Source of the DNA: Actinomycetota bacterium
Lineage (GTDB): Bacteria > Actinomycetota > Geothermincolia > Geothermincolales > RBG-13-55-18
Direction of reading: 5' to 3'
Assembly: GCA_003598015.1 (NCBI GenBank)
Contig: QZKE01000014.1
Coordinates: forward strand, 1-63,353
Length of the DNA stretch: 63,353 nt
The translations under genes and the position numbers were made by a program. Shown piece by piece: positions 45,241 to 53,808 of this stretch. The number at the start of each line of letters is the position of its first letter. The stretch's first letter is position 1. Below the pieces are notes generated by a model, which saw only the letters and a program-made list of their open reading frames with translations, was not told the DNA's origin and ran no database searches.

Positions 45241-46431
45241 CCAGTTGTCGGGGACCTCGTCCGGGAAGAGGATGGCGGCGATGCGGGTGAAGAGGTCCTG
45301 GCTCCCGGTGGGGTTGACGTTGCAGTTGAGCAGGACCACCACCGTCGCCTGCCGGGATGGCAGGTAGAACATGGTGGCCTGGAAGCCGCTGAACTCTCCG
45401 TTGTGGCCGATGAAGTCACCCAGCTTGAGGATGCCCAGGCCGTATTCGTAGCCTATCCCTGCCCCCTCCATGCCGGGGACATCGACCCACTGCAGCTGCT
45501 CCTCGTGGGTCGCCGCCTCCAGGAGCTCCCCGGTGGCCAGCGCCTTCGCCCACACCCTGACGTCGTTCAGCGTGGAGATGATAGCCCCCGCCGCCCAGGT
45601 GATGGAGGGATCGATCCCCGAGGTCATATCGTACAGCTCGCCGTCCTCCCCCACCACAATATATGAATGGGAGTGTCCGCCCGCGATCTCCGGACCGTCG
45701 GGAAAGACGGTGTCGCCCAGGCCCAGGGGTTCGAAGATATATCTTTCCATGGCACCGGCCAGCTCCAGTCCGGTCACCTGCTCCACGATCATCCCCAGCA
45801 GCACGTAGTTGGTGTTGGCGTAGTTATAGCTCTCGCCGAGAACGGCGGCCGGGTCCGTTCCCAGCGATGCCCGCACCAGCTCCTCCGGCTCCCATCTATA
45901 GAGAGGATCTACCGAAGCGATGTCCATGAAGGCGGGATTGGCGTAGTCGTCCACGATGCCGCTGGTGTGGTTGAGGAGCATGCGCACGGTTATCTCCTGC
46001 GCGTTCTCCACCCAGGGGAAGCAATCCGCCAGGGGGTCGTCGAGGCCGATGAGGCCCTCGTCCACCAGCTCCAGCACCAGCGTCCCGGTGAAGGACTTGG
46101 TGACGCTTCCGATGCGCATGAGGTCTGCGATCTCTATCTCCTCGCCCGTCTCCCGGTCCGCCAGTCCCACGGCCGCCGTCCATTCTCCGCGGCCGGGCAC
46201 CCAGGCGCCCGCGATGACGCCGGGGACGCCGCCGGACTCCATGGCCTCGCGCATGGCCTGCTCGAGCTGGCCGGTGGTCTCCTGGTCGAACCCGACCGGC
46301 GCCGGGGTCTTCTCTCCGCAAGCCGGCCCCAGGACCGCCAGCACCAGCAGCATGACCGCCGTCAGCGCCGCCGCCAGCACACCGCGCCGGCGCCGTGACT
46401 TCTCGTCCCCTCTGTGCTTCAACCCCAACAT
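45238..46431 (-). CDS. Serine beta-lactamase-like lipoprotein (penicillin-binding-protein/esterase family)
   Basis: About 397 residues from ATG 46431, which follows GGGAGG by 5 nt. A signal segment ends L-G-P-A-C (lipobox, Cys about 38). S-V-T-K (Ser about 109, Lys 112) is the S-x-x-K nucleophile pair, Y-A-N (about 205-207) is the second motif, and H-N-G near the C-terminus stands in for K-T-G. This is the class C beta-lactamase/DD-peptidase/EstB fold; hydrolysis of an ester or D-Ala peptide is likely, beta-lactam resistance is not implied. The TAG stop is supplied by the right arm of the 45104-45240 element. Confidence 0.87.
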   Translation of the reverse strand: MLGLKHRGDEKSRRRRGVLAAALTAVMLLVLAVLGPACGEKTPAPVGFDQETTGQLEQAMREAMESGGVPGVIAGAWVPGRGEWTAAVGLADRETGEEIEIADLMRIGSVTKSFTGTLVLELVDEGLIGLDDPLADCFPWVENAQEITVRMLLNHTSGIVDDYANPAFMDIASVDPLYRWEPEELVRASLGTDPAAVLGESYNYANTNYVLLGMIVEQVTGLELAGAMERYIFEPLGLGDTVFPDGPEIAGGHSHSYIVVGEDGELYDMTSGIDPSITWAAGAIISTLNDVRVWAKALATGELLEAATHEEQLQWVDVPGMEGAGIGYEYGLGILKLGDFIGHNGEFSGFQATMFYLPSRQATVVVLLNCNVNPTGSQDLFTRIAAILFPDEVPDNW

Positions 46432-46600
46432 ATGCGCCTCCCGGTTGCCGTTCCTCGCCGCTCGATCCACCCGCTTCAACATGAATAATCGTCAGCGTGA
46501 GCGCATGGGTTGAATCCTTTACGAGGGTTCCCGGAGGCTGGAGGATACGGGCGTCAAAACCGGGCCCCGCACGCGGCACCTCCTTGCGCGACCATGTGTA

Positions 46601-47014
46601 CTACCGGTACTCAATGCTCCCGAAATTCCTCATCTGCTCTTTGTACTCACGCTCGTTTATGAAGAAGATCGTGCAGAGGAATGACTCCCCTTTCCGCCGT
46701 GCGGTTTCCTCGATAAAGCAGATGGAACGTTCCCTCGTATCCTCCACGTACTCCTCCCACAGGACAACGTCTTCATCGGGGAGATCCCAGTATACGCCGG
46801 TATACGCGAGCTGCTCCCCGCAAAGCTCGAGTACGTCCCCGCCAAGGATCGCATATCCATGCTCCGCAAGCGTCGTGATGACCTCTATCGCCGCTTCCTT
46901 TCTCCACGCGATGTTTCGCGGTCGCAGCCGCGCCATGGAGAAATTGAATATCACGCCTTCCTCGATCAGGCTGGTGGGAATAAAACCGGGCAAGAGATCT
47001 TCACGTTCTGACAT
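46601..47014 (-). CDS. Imm40-like small protein (putative immunity protein or orphan)
   Basis: About 137 residues from the ATG at 47014 (GGGAGGGAGG immediately upstream; 47044 lacks a site). The centre reads A-I-L-G-G-D-V-L-E-L and then a Trp-containing acidic segment (Y-W-D-L-P-D-E-D), which resembles the Imm40 immunity protein pattern (A-I-L-G-G-D-V-x...Y/W). No signal peptide or membrane helix. No polymorphic toxin gene is visible beside it, so it is either an orphan immunity gene or an Imm40-fold protein with another role. Located between the PMT-like gene and the lipoprotein gene on the same strand. Confidence 0.5.
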   Translation of the reverse strand: MSEREDLLPGFIPTSLIEEGVIFNFSMARLRPRNIAWRKEAAIEVITTLAEHGYAILGGDVLELCGEQLAYTGVYWDLPDEDVVLWEEYVEDTRERSICFIEETARRKGESFLCTIFFINEREYKEQMRNFGSIEYR

Positions 47015-47144
47015 CCTCCCTCCCATCCAAGGTGGAAACCCCAAGTACAGCCGCGCGCGTCAGCTTCTCGGCCTCGCGCCGCTTACCCCTCGGCAAGCAC
47101 GGTTCATGCCTCGCGTGTGCGGCATCAATACCCGCGATGGCCGC

Positions 47145-49019
47145 TTACTCCGGGGGGATCTCGAAGATCCAGGCGTAGACGGTGCGGTTCCACTCCGTGG
47201 TGGGGGGAGACTCCCATCTCCCCACCAGCTCGAGCTGCTCGAGCATCTCCGGCCCCAGGCCGATGTAGCGCAGGGGCGCCTCCGGCTCCGGCTCCCACGA
47301 CCACAGCACCACGTAGCGCACCCCCAGCTTCCGCGCTTCGTCCACCAGGTCGTCTATCTCGATATCGGCGGGCTCGAACCCCTGCCATTCACCCAGGAAG
47401 TAGGCGTCCCTCCCCAGGTAGAAGGAGACCATCGGCCCCAGGCTGGTGGTCACTCCGGCGTCACCCGCATTGCCGGCGAGCCAGAGCGACGCGTCCCTGG
47501 CCGCCAGCCCGCCCACCTCGTCCTCCAGAGAGACGATGCCGTGATAGAAGATATCGTTGGCCATGGGGCGCGCCGTAAAGGCCAGGACGCCCACCAGGCA
47601 TACCATGATCGCCAGCATGAACACGGCCAGGGCCGCCCCCTCCCTCCGCCACTCCGTCTTCACCCAGGGCAGGCCGATGAGCGCTCCCGCCCCCAGGCAT
47701 AGAGGGGGCACCGCGGGGATGATAAAGCGTACCGAGGAGAAGTACCAGAAGAAATGAAGGGGCCCCAGGAACAGCAGCCACAGGGTGATGAACAGGGCGT
47801 AGCGGCGGTAACGCTTAAAGGCCAGGGCGAAGGCCAATCCCGTATAGCCGAACACCAGGTAAGCGTAGTGATAATAGCGGGAGCTTATACCCAGCGGGGG
47901 GACGTCCGAGAACATGAGATAGCGGCCAAAGCGTTCCCACAGCCCGACCTTTTCGAACTCCGCGGGGTGGTTGCGCAGCTCCTCGAGGTAGGCGCTCTTG
48001 AGGGGCGAGCCGAAGACGATGAGGTTGCGCACGGCATAGACCGCGAAGGGCGCGAGGGCTATGGCGCAGAAGATAAGCAGGTTGCGCAGGCGCACCCTCT
48101 TCTTGTACAGGAAATAGACGAGAAACAGCCCCTGCAGGAGCAGCATCAGGGCGCCCTCCCAGCGCGTGAGCAGCGCCAGGCCGCTCGCGCCCGCCGCAAG
48201 GTAGAGCCATACGAAGCCTCCCTCCCTCTCTTTCATCCACCTGAGGAAGAAGAAGGCCCCCAGGCAGATGAGGAAAGCCAGCAGGCCGTCGGACATGGGC
48301 GCCGCCGACCAGGCCGTGGAGATGGGCTCGAAGGCGAAGAGGCCGGCGGCGGCGAGCCCCGCCCTGCGCCCGAAGGCCAAGGCGCCGATGGCATAGATGG
48401 GAAAGACGCAGGCCGCGCTGAAGAGAACGTTGGAGAGCTTCCCGGCGAACTCCAGGGGGAGGAAGAGATCCAGTAAAGCGATGCTCAGAGGATAGAGGGG
48501 CATGAACTTGTAATGCGGATGCCCGGCTACGCTGTAGTGGAAGCCATGGCGCAGGTTCCTGGCCAGGACCATGTAAAAATAGCTGTCGTAGGTGTACACC
48601 TTCGCCCGCGAGGCGAAGTGCCAGCGCCACAGGAGCGCTGCCGCGAACACCACCAGCAGGGCCAGGAGCCATAACCAGAGCTCCCTGTCCCGCCACTTGC
48701 TCCCGCCGCTCCTCGCGAGGAGTTCTCCTTTCGGGGCATCGCCCGGAGCTTCCATCCTCTGCAGCGGTGTGACCTCCGTCTTCTCAGGAGCCCTCTCCCC
48801 GGTCTCGAGGACTTCGCCCGGCTCTGCGCGATGATGCTCCAGGCCGGGCAGTGCTTCCCCCGATGCGCGATATGCCTGCGTATCCCCGGCCTCGAACGGC
48901 GCCCCCGGGGCCTCGCGCGGCGTTTCCGCTCCCGCCCCAAGGGTTGCGCCCTCTATCTCATCACCCGACGATGCGCTTTCCTCTCCCCTATACTTTTCGT
49001 CTCCGCTTCCTCTGCTCAT
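47145..49019 (-). CDS. PMT/ArnT-like membrane glycosyltransferase (GT39/GT-C)
   Basis: 624 residues. A charged cytoplasmic N-terminal extension (about 1-90) precedes the first helix, followed by the loop V-Y-T-Y-D-S-Y-F-Y-M-V-L-A-R-N-L-R-H-G, the acidic-loop plus A-R-x-L pattern of protein mannosyltransferase/ArnT-like enzymes. About eleven helices follow, and a short extracellular tail. Acts on polyprenyl-linked sugar donors. The unusual N-terminal extension is rich in Glu, Pro and Gly and is probably disordered. On the same strand as the Imm40-like gene downstream (130 nt). Confidence 0.75.
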   Translation of the reverse strand: MSRGSGDEKYRGEESASSGDEIEGATLGAGAETPREAPGAPFEAGDTQAYRASGEALPGLEHHRAEPGEVLETGERAPEKTEVTPLQRMEAPGDAPKGELLARSGGSKWRDRELWLWLLALLVVFAAALLWRWHFASRAKVYTYDSYFYMVLARNLRHGFHYSVAGHPHYKFMPLYPLSIALLDLFLPLEFAGKLSNVLFSAACVFPIYAIGALAFGRRAGLAAAGLFAFEPISTAWSAAPMSDGLLAFLICLGAFFFLRWMKEREGGFVWLYLAAGASGLALLTRWEGALMLLLQGLFLVYFLYKKRVRLRNLLIFCAIALAPFAVYAVRNLIVFGSPLKSAYLEELRNHPAEFEKVGLWERFGRYLMFSDVPPLGISSRYYHYAYLVFGYTGLAFALAFKRYRRYALFITLWLLFLGPLHFFWYFSSVRFIIPAVPPLCLGAGALIGLPWVKTEWRREGAALAVFMLAIMVCLVGVLAFTARPMANDIFYHGIVSLEDEVGGLAARDASLWLAGNAGDAGVTTSLGPMVSFYLGRDAYFLGEWQGFEPADIEIDDLVDEARKLGVRYVVLWSWEPEPEAPLRYIGLGPEMLEQLELVGRWESPPTTEWNRTVYAWIFEIPPE

Positions 49020-49109
49020 CGCTTCCCTTTTCTTCCCACCTGAACTTCATGCCGTCGCAACGCTATCGCAAACGAGATCGCTGCGCCGCTCCGCTCCTCG
49101 CGACACGCC

Positions 49110-51677
49110 TCAGACCTCAGACATCAGATTATTTACCACGATTACCTGCACTTGAAGCGCCTCGCCGAACCAGCCTATGCCCTCCGCGTACAGCTGCAGC
49201 TGCAGGATATACTCGCCCGGCACCGCCGGAGGACGCACCAGCATGGGGACCTCCATTTCCTGGCCGGGCGATACGTCGCAGGGCAGGGAACAGCCCTGGT
49301 ATTCCCACAATGTGCCATCCGCCTCCGTCCACGCCAGCCCCAGGTGCACCTCGCCCGGCGCCAGGTTGTAGTCCTCGATCTGGGGCAGGGCTCTCCACAA
49401 GGTATCGCCGGTGTTCTTGACCCCGGCCACCGCGAGCGGGTAGAGGCCGTCGGGGGATGGGACGGTAAGCGGGCCCCCCGCATCCAGGATGATCTCTCCC
49501 GCGAGGACTCCCGGGGCGGTGGAGTCGGGCATGCCTGCGATCTCCATCCCCAACTCGAAGTCCTGATCCGCGAGAACGCCGCCCGTGAGGCTCAACTCCA
49601 TCGCATACCTCCCCTCCGGCAGCCCCTCCTCCACCCGAATGGGCACCGAGATCGTTTCCCCGGCATCCACGAAGAAGGGCGGGCGGTATTCTCCCTGCAC
49701 CTCAGCTGCCACGTTTCCCACCCCATCCCTGCAGACGAGGGTGAAGCGCTGCGGCTCCTCCTCAACGCACACCATGGACGCCGCGGTTGGGTTGCTCACC
49801 AGCAGTCCCAGGTCGAAGCCGGTTCCGGGAGGCACCGCGTCGGGAGCCACCGCCCTCACCTCCATCTCCGTGGGAGACGCCACCGGCCCAGACTCCACCC
49901 GGAACACCGACTTGTTCTCGAAATCTCCGACGTGGCTCAGGCCGGGCGTGGAGAAGAGGCGGATATTGTACTCCTCCATGCGCTCGGAGGGCACCCAGTA
50001 CCAGTCCCACAGCACGTAATCGATGCCCAGGCCGCGCAGCAGGTCGATGCTGCGCTGTGAGGGGAAGCCCTGCATCTCGGTGATGGTACGCCGGTAGGTG
50101 AAGGGCGAGTAGCCGCTGTAGCCGTTTACCACCTGTTTCCAGTGATAGGCGCTGTAGTACATGATGTCGCCCTCGCGATAGAGGTAGTCGAAGATGTCCA
50201 GGGGAGCCAGCTTGAGGTCGCGGTCGTAGGTGCCCGCCGGTCCCAGTACGTGGGTAGGCAGTTCGACGATGCGTACGTCTCCCTGGTCCGCCAGCCAGTC
50301 GTAGACCTCGGGGACGTCGCCGCCCGTGGGGATGGGATAGACGTAGAGGTTCCAGGTGAGCAGCTCCAGGAGCAGCAGGGCGAGCAATCCCGCGGCGGCA
50401 AGACGCCCGATCTTCCACCCGCCGTCGCGCCCTCTGGACGACGCGCTTGCCCGCATGGCCAGCTTCGCTACGCCGTAGCCGCCCAGCACGCCCAGGGAGA
50501 TGGACGCGAGCAGAAAGAACCGCGTGGGCACCCGCGTGAACTGTAGCAGCCCCAGGTTATAGGGGATCATGTAAAAGGGGTTGTCCCACCCCCCGATCTT
50601 GGGCCCGAAGGCCAGGAGCACGCTGAGGACACCCAGGACGAAGAAGTAGAGGGCGCCCTTGCGGAAGGATGCGGGGTCGCAGACCAGGTGGTCTTCCCCC
50701 TCACGGCGGCGCAGCAGCAGGCCCGCTGCGGCCAGGATCAGGATCATCAATCCAGGGTAGAGCACGTTCTCGTAGCCTATACCGCCCTCCTGGAAGGGGG
50801 ACGGCGCATCGCCGTATACCACGCTCACGTCCAGCACGCGCAGGTAATCATCCCCCTTTGCCCCGTAAAGCTCCACTTCTTTCAGGGAGCGCTCGAATCC
50901 GGGCAACCGCTGGTGGGCACGGAAATAGGGCAGGGTGAAGGGCAGGATGACCAGGGCCGCGACCACGATCGCCGCCACCACCATGGCCAGCCTTATCCAA
51001 TCCTCCTTCTTGCGCGAGAACACCGCCTTCCACAACCACAGCAGCCCCGCGGCCAGGGCGCTGTACAGGAGGTAATGCCAGCTGGAGAGGGACTGGGCCA
51101 CGAAGAAAACGCCGAATAGTACCAGGTTCTTCCATTTCCCCCGCTCCAGGAAACGGTAGAGGTAGAGCAGCATGAAGGGCAGGAAGGGGGAGAAGAATAT
51201 CTGGATATGGGAGAGCTGGCTCAACTTGTAGGGACACAAGGCGAAAAAGAGACCTCCCGCCAACCCGCCCCAGCGGCTCCCGGTCAGTTCCTTGACAAGC
51301 AGGTAGCACCCGAAACCCGAGAGGACGATGCAGAAGAAGACGAGGAAGTTATAGGCCAGGATGGGATTGCGGAAGATGAGATAGACCGGCGCGGCGATAA
51401 GCCCCAGGGTGAACTGGTGTTCGGAGAATGCCAGCACGTCGCGGGAGGGATAGATGATATTCCCCTGGAAGAGGCCGCTGGGGTTGGTGAAGATGGTCTT
51501 CGCGTCCCAGGAGATGATCCAGGCGTTGAGCAGGGGATCGCCATGTCCCCCCACGATGCCGTTGTGCAGGTGCAACACGAGAGGCCAGGTGAATAATATC
51601 GCCACCAGCAGGAAGAACACCAGGACCAGGGCGTACTCTTTGCCCTTCGACGTATAGAAGCCAGCCAGTTTCTCCAT
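49110..51677 (-). CDS. Polytopic membrane protein, GT-C-type glycosyltransferase candidate with extracellular domain
   Basis: 855 residues. F-T-W-P-L-V-L-H-L then G-G-H-G-D-P-L-L-N-A-W-I-I-S-W-D in the first loop, about twelve helices, then an extracellular C-terminus from about residue 590 with two beta-rich blocks (about 595-715 and 740-855). Close paralogue of 42449-45106 in both halves. Probable polyprenyl-sugar-dependent transferase. Lies upstream of the PMT-like gene with 90 nt between. Confidence 0.65.
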   Translation of the reverse strand: MEKLAGFYTSKGKEYALVLVFFLLVAILFTWPLVLHLHNGIVGGHGDPLLNAWIISWDAKTIFTNPSGLFQGNIIYPSRDVLAFSEHQFTLGLIAAPVYLIFRNPILAYNFLVFFCIVLSGFGCYLLVKELTGSRWGGLAGGLFFALCPYKLSQLSHIQIFFSPFLPFMLLYLYRFLERGKWKNLVLFGVFFVAQSLSSWHYLLYSALAAGLLWLWKAVFSRKKEDWIRLAMVVAAIVVAALVILPFTLPYFRAHQRLPGFERSLKEVELYGAKGDDYLRVLDVSVVYGDAPSPFQEGGIGYENVLYPGLMILILAAAGLLLRRREGEDHLVCDPASFRKGALYFFVLGVLSVLLAFGPKIGGWDNPFYMIPYNLGLLQFTRVPTRFFLLASISLGVLGGYGVAKLAMRASASSRGRDGGWKIGRLAAAGLLALLLLELLTWNLYVYPIPTGGDVPEVYDWLADQGDVRIVELPTHVLGPAGTYDRDLKLAPLDIFDYLYREGDIMYYSAYHWKQVVNGYSGYSPFTYRRTITEMQGFPSQRSIDLLRGLGIDYVLWDWYWVPSERMEEYNIRLFSTPGLSHVGDFENKSVFRVESGPVASPTEMEVRAVAPDAVPPGTGFDLGLLVSNPTAASMVCVEEEPQRFTLVCRDGVGNVAAEVQGEYRPPFFVDAGETISVPIRVEEGLPEGRYAMELSLTGGVLADQDFELGMEIAGMPDSTAPGVLAGEIILDAGGPLTVPSPDGLYPLAVAGVKNTGDTLWRALPQIEDYNLAPGEVHLGLAWTEADGTLWEYQGCSLPCDVSPGQEMEVPMLVRPPAVPGEYILQLQLYAEGIGWFGEALQVQVIVVNNLMSEV

Positions 51678-51782
51678 GCGTATTGCTCCTGCCGTATTGC
51701 ACTCTTTGACGTCCCGGCGAAGTGGAATGCTCCCTAAAAATCCTAATCAATATATGCTATGCCCACTCCCTTTTCCATCAGG

Positions 51783-52319
51783 CTAGAAAGGTGAGATCCC
51801 GGCCGAGGCCAGGGCGGCGATGGCGAAATAGAACATGAAGCCCACCTGCAGCAGCCACATGCACAGCGCGAGGATCCTTCCGCCGTCCAGGCCCTCCGCC
51901 ATCGCCCGAGCCAGGAAGAGAAAGAATGCCATGGTGAGGTAGAGGGCGAAAACAAGGGTGATGGCCGCCTCCGCCGCGACCCCCCAATCCGCGAAGAAAG
52001 CCAGCAGGGCCAGGATACCCATGGCGCCGTTGGCGAAGCCCAGCTCTATCATGTAGAAAGGCTCCGTCGTCACGCCCGCACGCGCCGCGTCGCTCGCATG
52101 GAAGACGGAGTGGCGGATCATGGACAGGATGCCCACTACGCCTACCATCAGTGGCAGCGCGTAGTGCAATGCCCTCTCTACGTTCTCGCTGCTGAGAAAG
52201 TACATCCCCAGGGCGATGCCGCCTCCCCCGATGACATAGGTCGAGATCATCAGGTAGGTGGAGACGCGGGGATCGGCCCAGCAGGATCCGCCGCGTCTTT
52301 CCGCTAGATGATTATCCAT
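51783..52319 (-). CDS. DUF6790-like integral membrane protein
   Basis: 178 residues, four to five membrane helices. G-G-G-G-I-A-L-G-M-Y near the start, E-x-V-E-R-A-L-H-Y in the first loop, and E-L-G-F-A-N-G-A-M-G-I-L-A-L in the middle match the pattern of DUF6790-type membrane proteins, whose function is unknown. Positioned between a GT4 and a GT-C gene on the same strand with gaps of about 105-125 nt, so co-transcription is possible. Confidence 0.6.
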   Translation of the reverse strand: MDNHLAERRGGSCWADPRVSTYLMISTYVIGGGGIALGMYFLSSENVERALHYALPLMVGVVGILSMIRHSVFHASDAARAGVTTEPFYMIELGFANGAMGILALLAFFADWGVAAEAAITLVFALYLTMAFFLFLARAMAEGLDGGRILALCMWLLQVGFMFYFAIAALASAGISPF

Positions 52320-52444
52320 TTCCCTCTCCTATCACTCTCCCTTTCCCAACCGTCCCCGGTGCGCACCGCATATCGGCATGTACGATCATGACGACCGCCA
52401 TGGGTGAAACACCCCCTGAAGCCCGGGTCCGGACTTTCACCCCA

Positions 52445-53524
52445 TCACACCAATCCCTCGAGATACGAGCGCAGGGTCTCGGCGGTCCTCGCGGGGTCGA
52501 AGTCCGCGAGCCGCCGCGTCCCCTCCTCCGTAAGAGCCGCCCGCAGCTCTGCGTCGTTCGCCAGCTCGTGCACTGCCTCCGCCAGTAGGGGAAGATCGAT
52601 CTCCCGGAAGGTCATCCCCGCCCCGCCCAGGGTGAAAGGTACTGCGGCGTCGGCCCGGGCCAGGACAGGCACCTTGAAGTACATGGCCTCCAGCAGGGGC
52701 ACGCAGAAACCCTCGTGCCGGCTGCAGGTGATGAAAACGCTCGCGGCCCGATAGAATGCGCGCAGGTCCTCGTCGGAGACCCCCCACGACCATCCCGGAA
52801 TGGACACCGCGCCCTGCAGTCCGTACTTCCTTATGCGCCGCGCCAGCTCGGCGTTGTAGGCCACCGACCACGTGGTTCCCACCAGCAGCAGGCGCGAGTA
52901 GGCATTCACCCTGCCGTTGTACACGGCGAAGAGATCGATGAGGTCCTCTACGCGCTTGTTGGGCACCATGCGTCCTACGAAGAGGAGGTTGACGCGCCCG
53001 TCGCTCAGCTCCCTATAGAGAGGCCGGCTGTACTCTCCGCCCAGGGCACCGGTGTCCACGAAGATGGGCAGTACGCCCGTCTTCTCCGCCGCGAAGCCCG
53101 CTTCCACCAGCTCCAGCCGGTTGTACTCGGAGTCCCCCAGGGCCAGGTCGCAATCGCGCAACCGCGGCATGAGCTCGCGCCCGCGGCGGCAGACCTCCGC
53201 CAGGTGGGGATCGTAGGGGGCCAGGAACTCGGGTGGCGTTATGTTGTGGTAGATGAGTACCTTGCGGTTGCGGCTGTCCAGGTAGAGACGGTGGTTCTCG
53301 TCGTATACGGACAGGTGGTAGACGAGGATGTCTTCCCGGGAACGCATGGGCCCCTTGCGGTATGCTTCGAGGCCTTCGTCCGTGGGAGCCATGCGCGCGT
53401 CATGGGCGGTGGCGTAGATGAAGCTCTCCCATCCCCAGGATGATACCGTCTCGTGTATGCGCAGCACCTGTCCGGTTACGGCGTCTCCAAACTGCAGCCG
53501 GGCGCATATCTGATGTACCCTCAT
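52445..53524 (-). CDS. GT4-family glycosyltransferase of the R-V-H-Q-I subfamily (copy 1)
   Basis: 359 residues. Begins M-R-V-H-Q-I-C-A-R-L with G-D-A-V-T-G-Q, L-I-Y-H-N-I-T-P-P near 90, V-G-R-M-V-P-N-K-R-V, and the EX7E segment H-E-G-F-C-V-P-L-L-E-A-M. Paralogous to the proteins at 53809-54915 and 56418-57518. Part of the ABC-exporter-linked cluster; follows a 284-bp gap filled by two palindromic repeats. Confidence 0.9.
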   Translation of the reverse strand: MRVHQICARLQFGDAVTGQVLRIHETVSSWGWESFIYATAHDARMAPTDEGLEAYRKGPMRSREDILVYHLSVYDENHRLYLDSRNRKVLIYHNITPPEFLAPYDPHLAEVCRRGRELMPRLRDCDLALGDSEYNRLELVEAGFAAEKTGVLPIFVDTGALGGEYSRPLYRELSDGRVNLLFVGRMVPNKRVEDLIDLFAVYNGRVNAYSRLLLVGTTWSVAYNAELARRIRKYGLQGAVSIPGWSWGVSDEDLRAFYRAASVFITCSRHEGFCVPLLEAMYFKVPVLARADAAVPFTLGGAGMTFREIDLPLLAEAVHELANDAELRAALTEEGTRRLADFDPARTAETLRSYLEGLV

Positions 53525-53551
53525 CCCGCCAGTCCTCTCAATAACACCGAC

Positions 53552-53660
53552 GCTCGTTCTTTTCCCCGTAGGGTGGGGTCAGCGTCTTGCTTGTCCCCGG
53601 AGGGGGCGTATCGAGCCGCAGGCGAGAGATGTCAGGGCTGACTCCCACTTCCCATTACCC
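53552..53660. repeat. Dispersed palindromic repeat, copy 1
   Basis: Core GTAGGGTGGGGTCAGCGTCT ... CTGACTCCCACTTCCC, with an internal CCCCGGAGGGG stem and a CGAGCCGCAGGCGAGA segment that recurs in other copies. With copy 2 and the spacer between, it forms a composite unit also present at 55874-56143. Confidence 0.8.
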
Positions 53661-53700
53661 CACACCCAACGCCACGATGCATGAACCATACGTCTGCCCG

Positions 53701-53803
53701 CCCACGTTCGTTCTATTCCCTGTAGGGTGGGGTCAGCGTCTTGCGCCTCGAGCCGCAGGCGAGAGGTGTCAAGACCTGACTCCCACTTCCCATTACCTAA
53801 GAC
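53701..53803. repeat. Dispersed palindromic repeat, copy 2
   Basis: GTAGGGTGGGGTCAGCGTCT, then CGAGCCGCAGGCGAGA and TCAAGACCTGACTCCC. It ends just before the GT4 stop codon at 53809. Arms GGTCAG...CTGACT can pair. Confidence 0.8.
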
Positions 53804-53808
53804 CAACG

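Noticed and set aside
45238..46431. Beta-lactam resistance gene
   Set aside because: The S-x-x-K/Y-A-N/H-x-G set is shared by many esterases and peptidases; lipoprotein nature and context do not support calling it a resistance gene.
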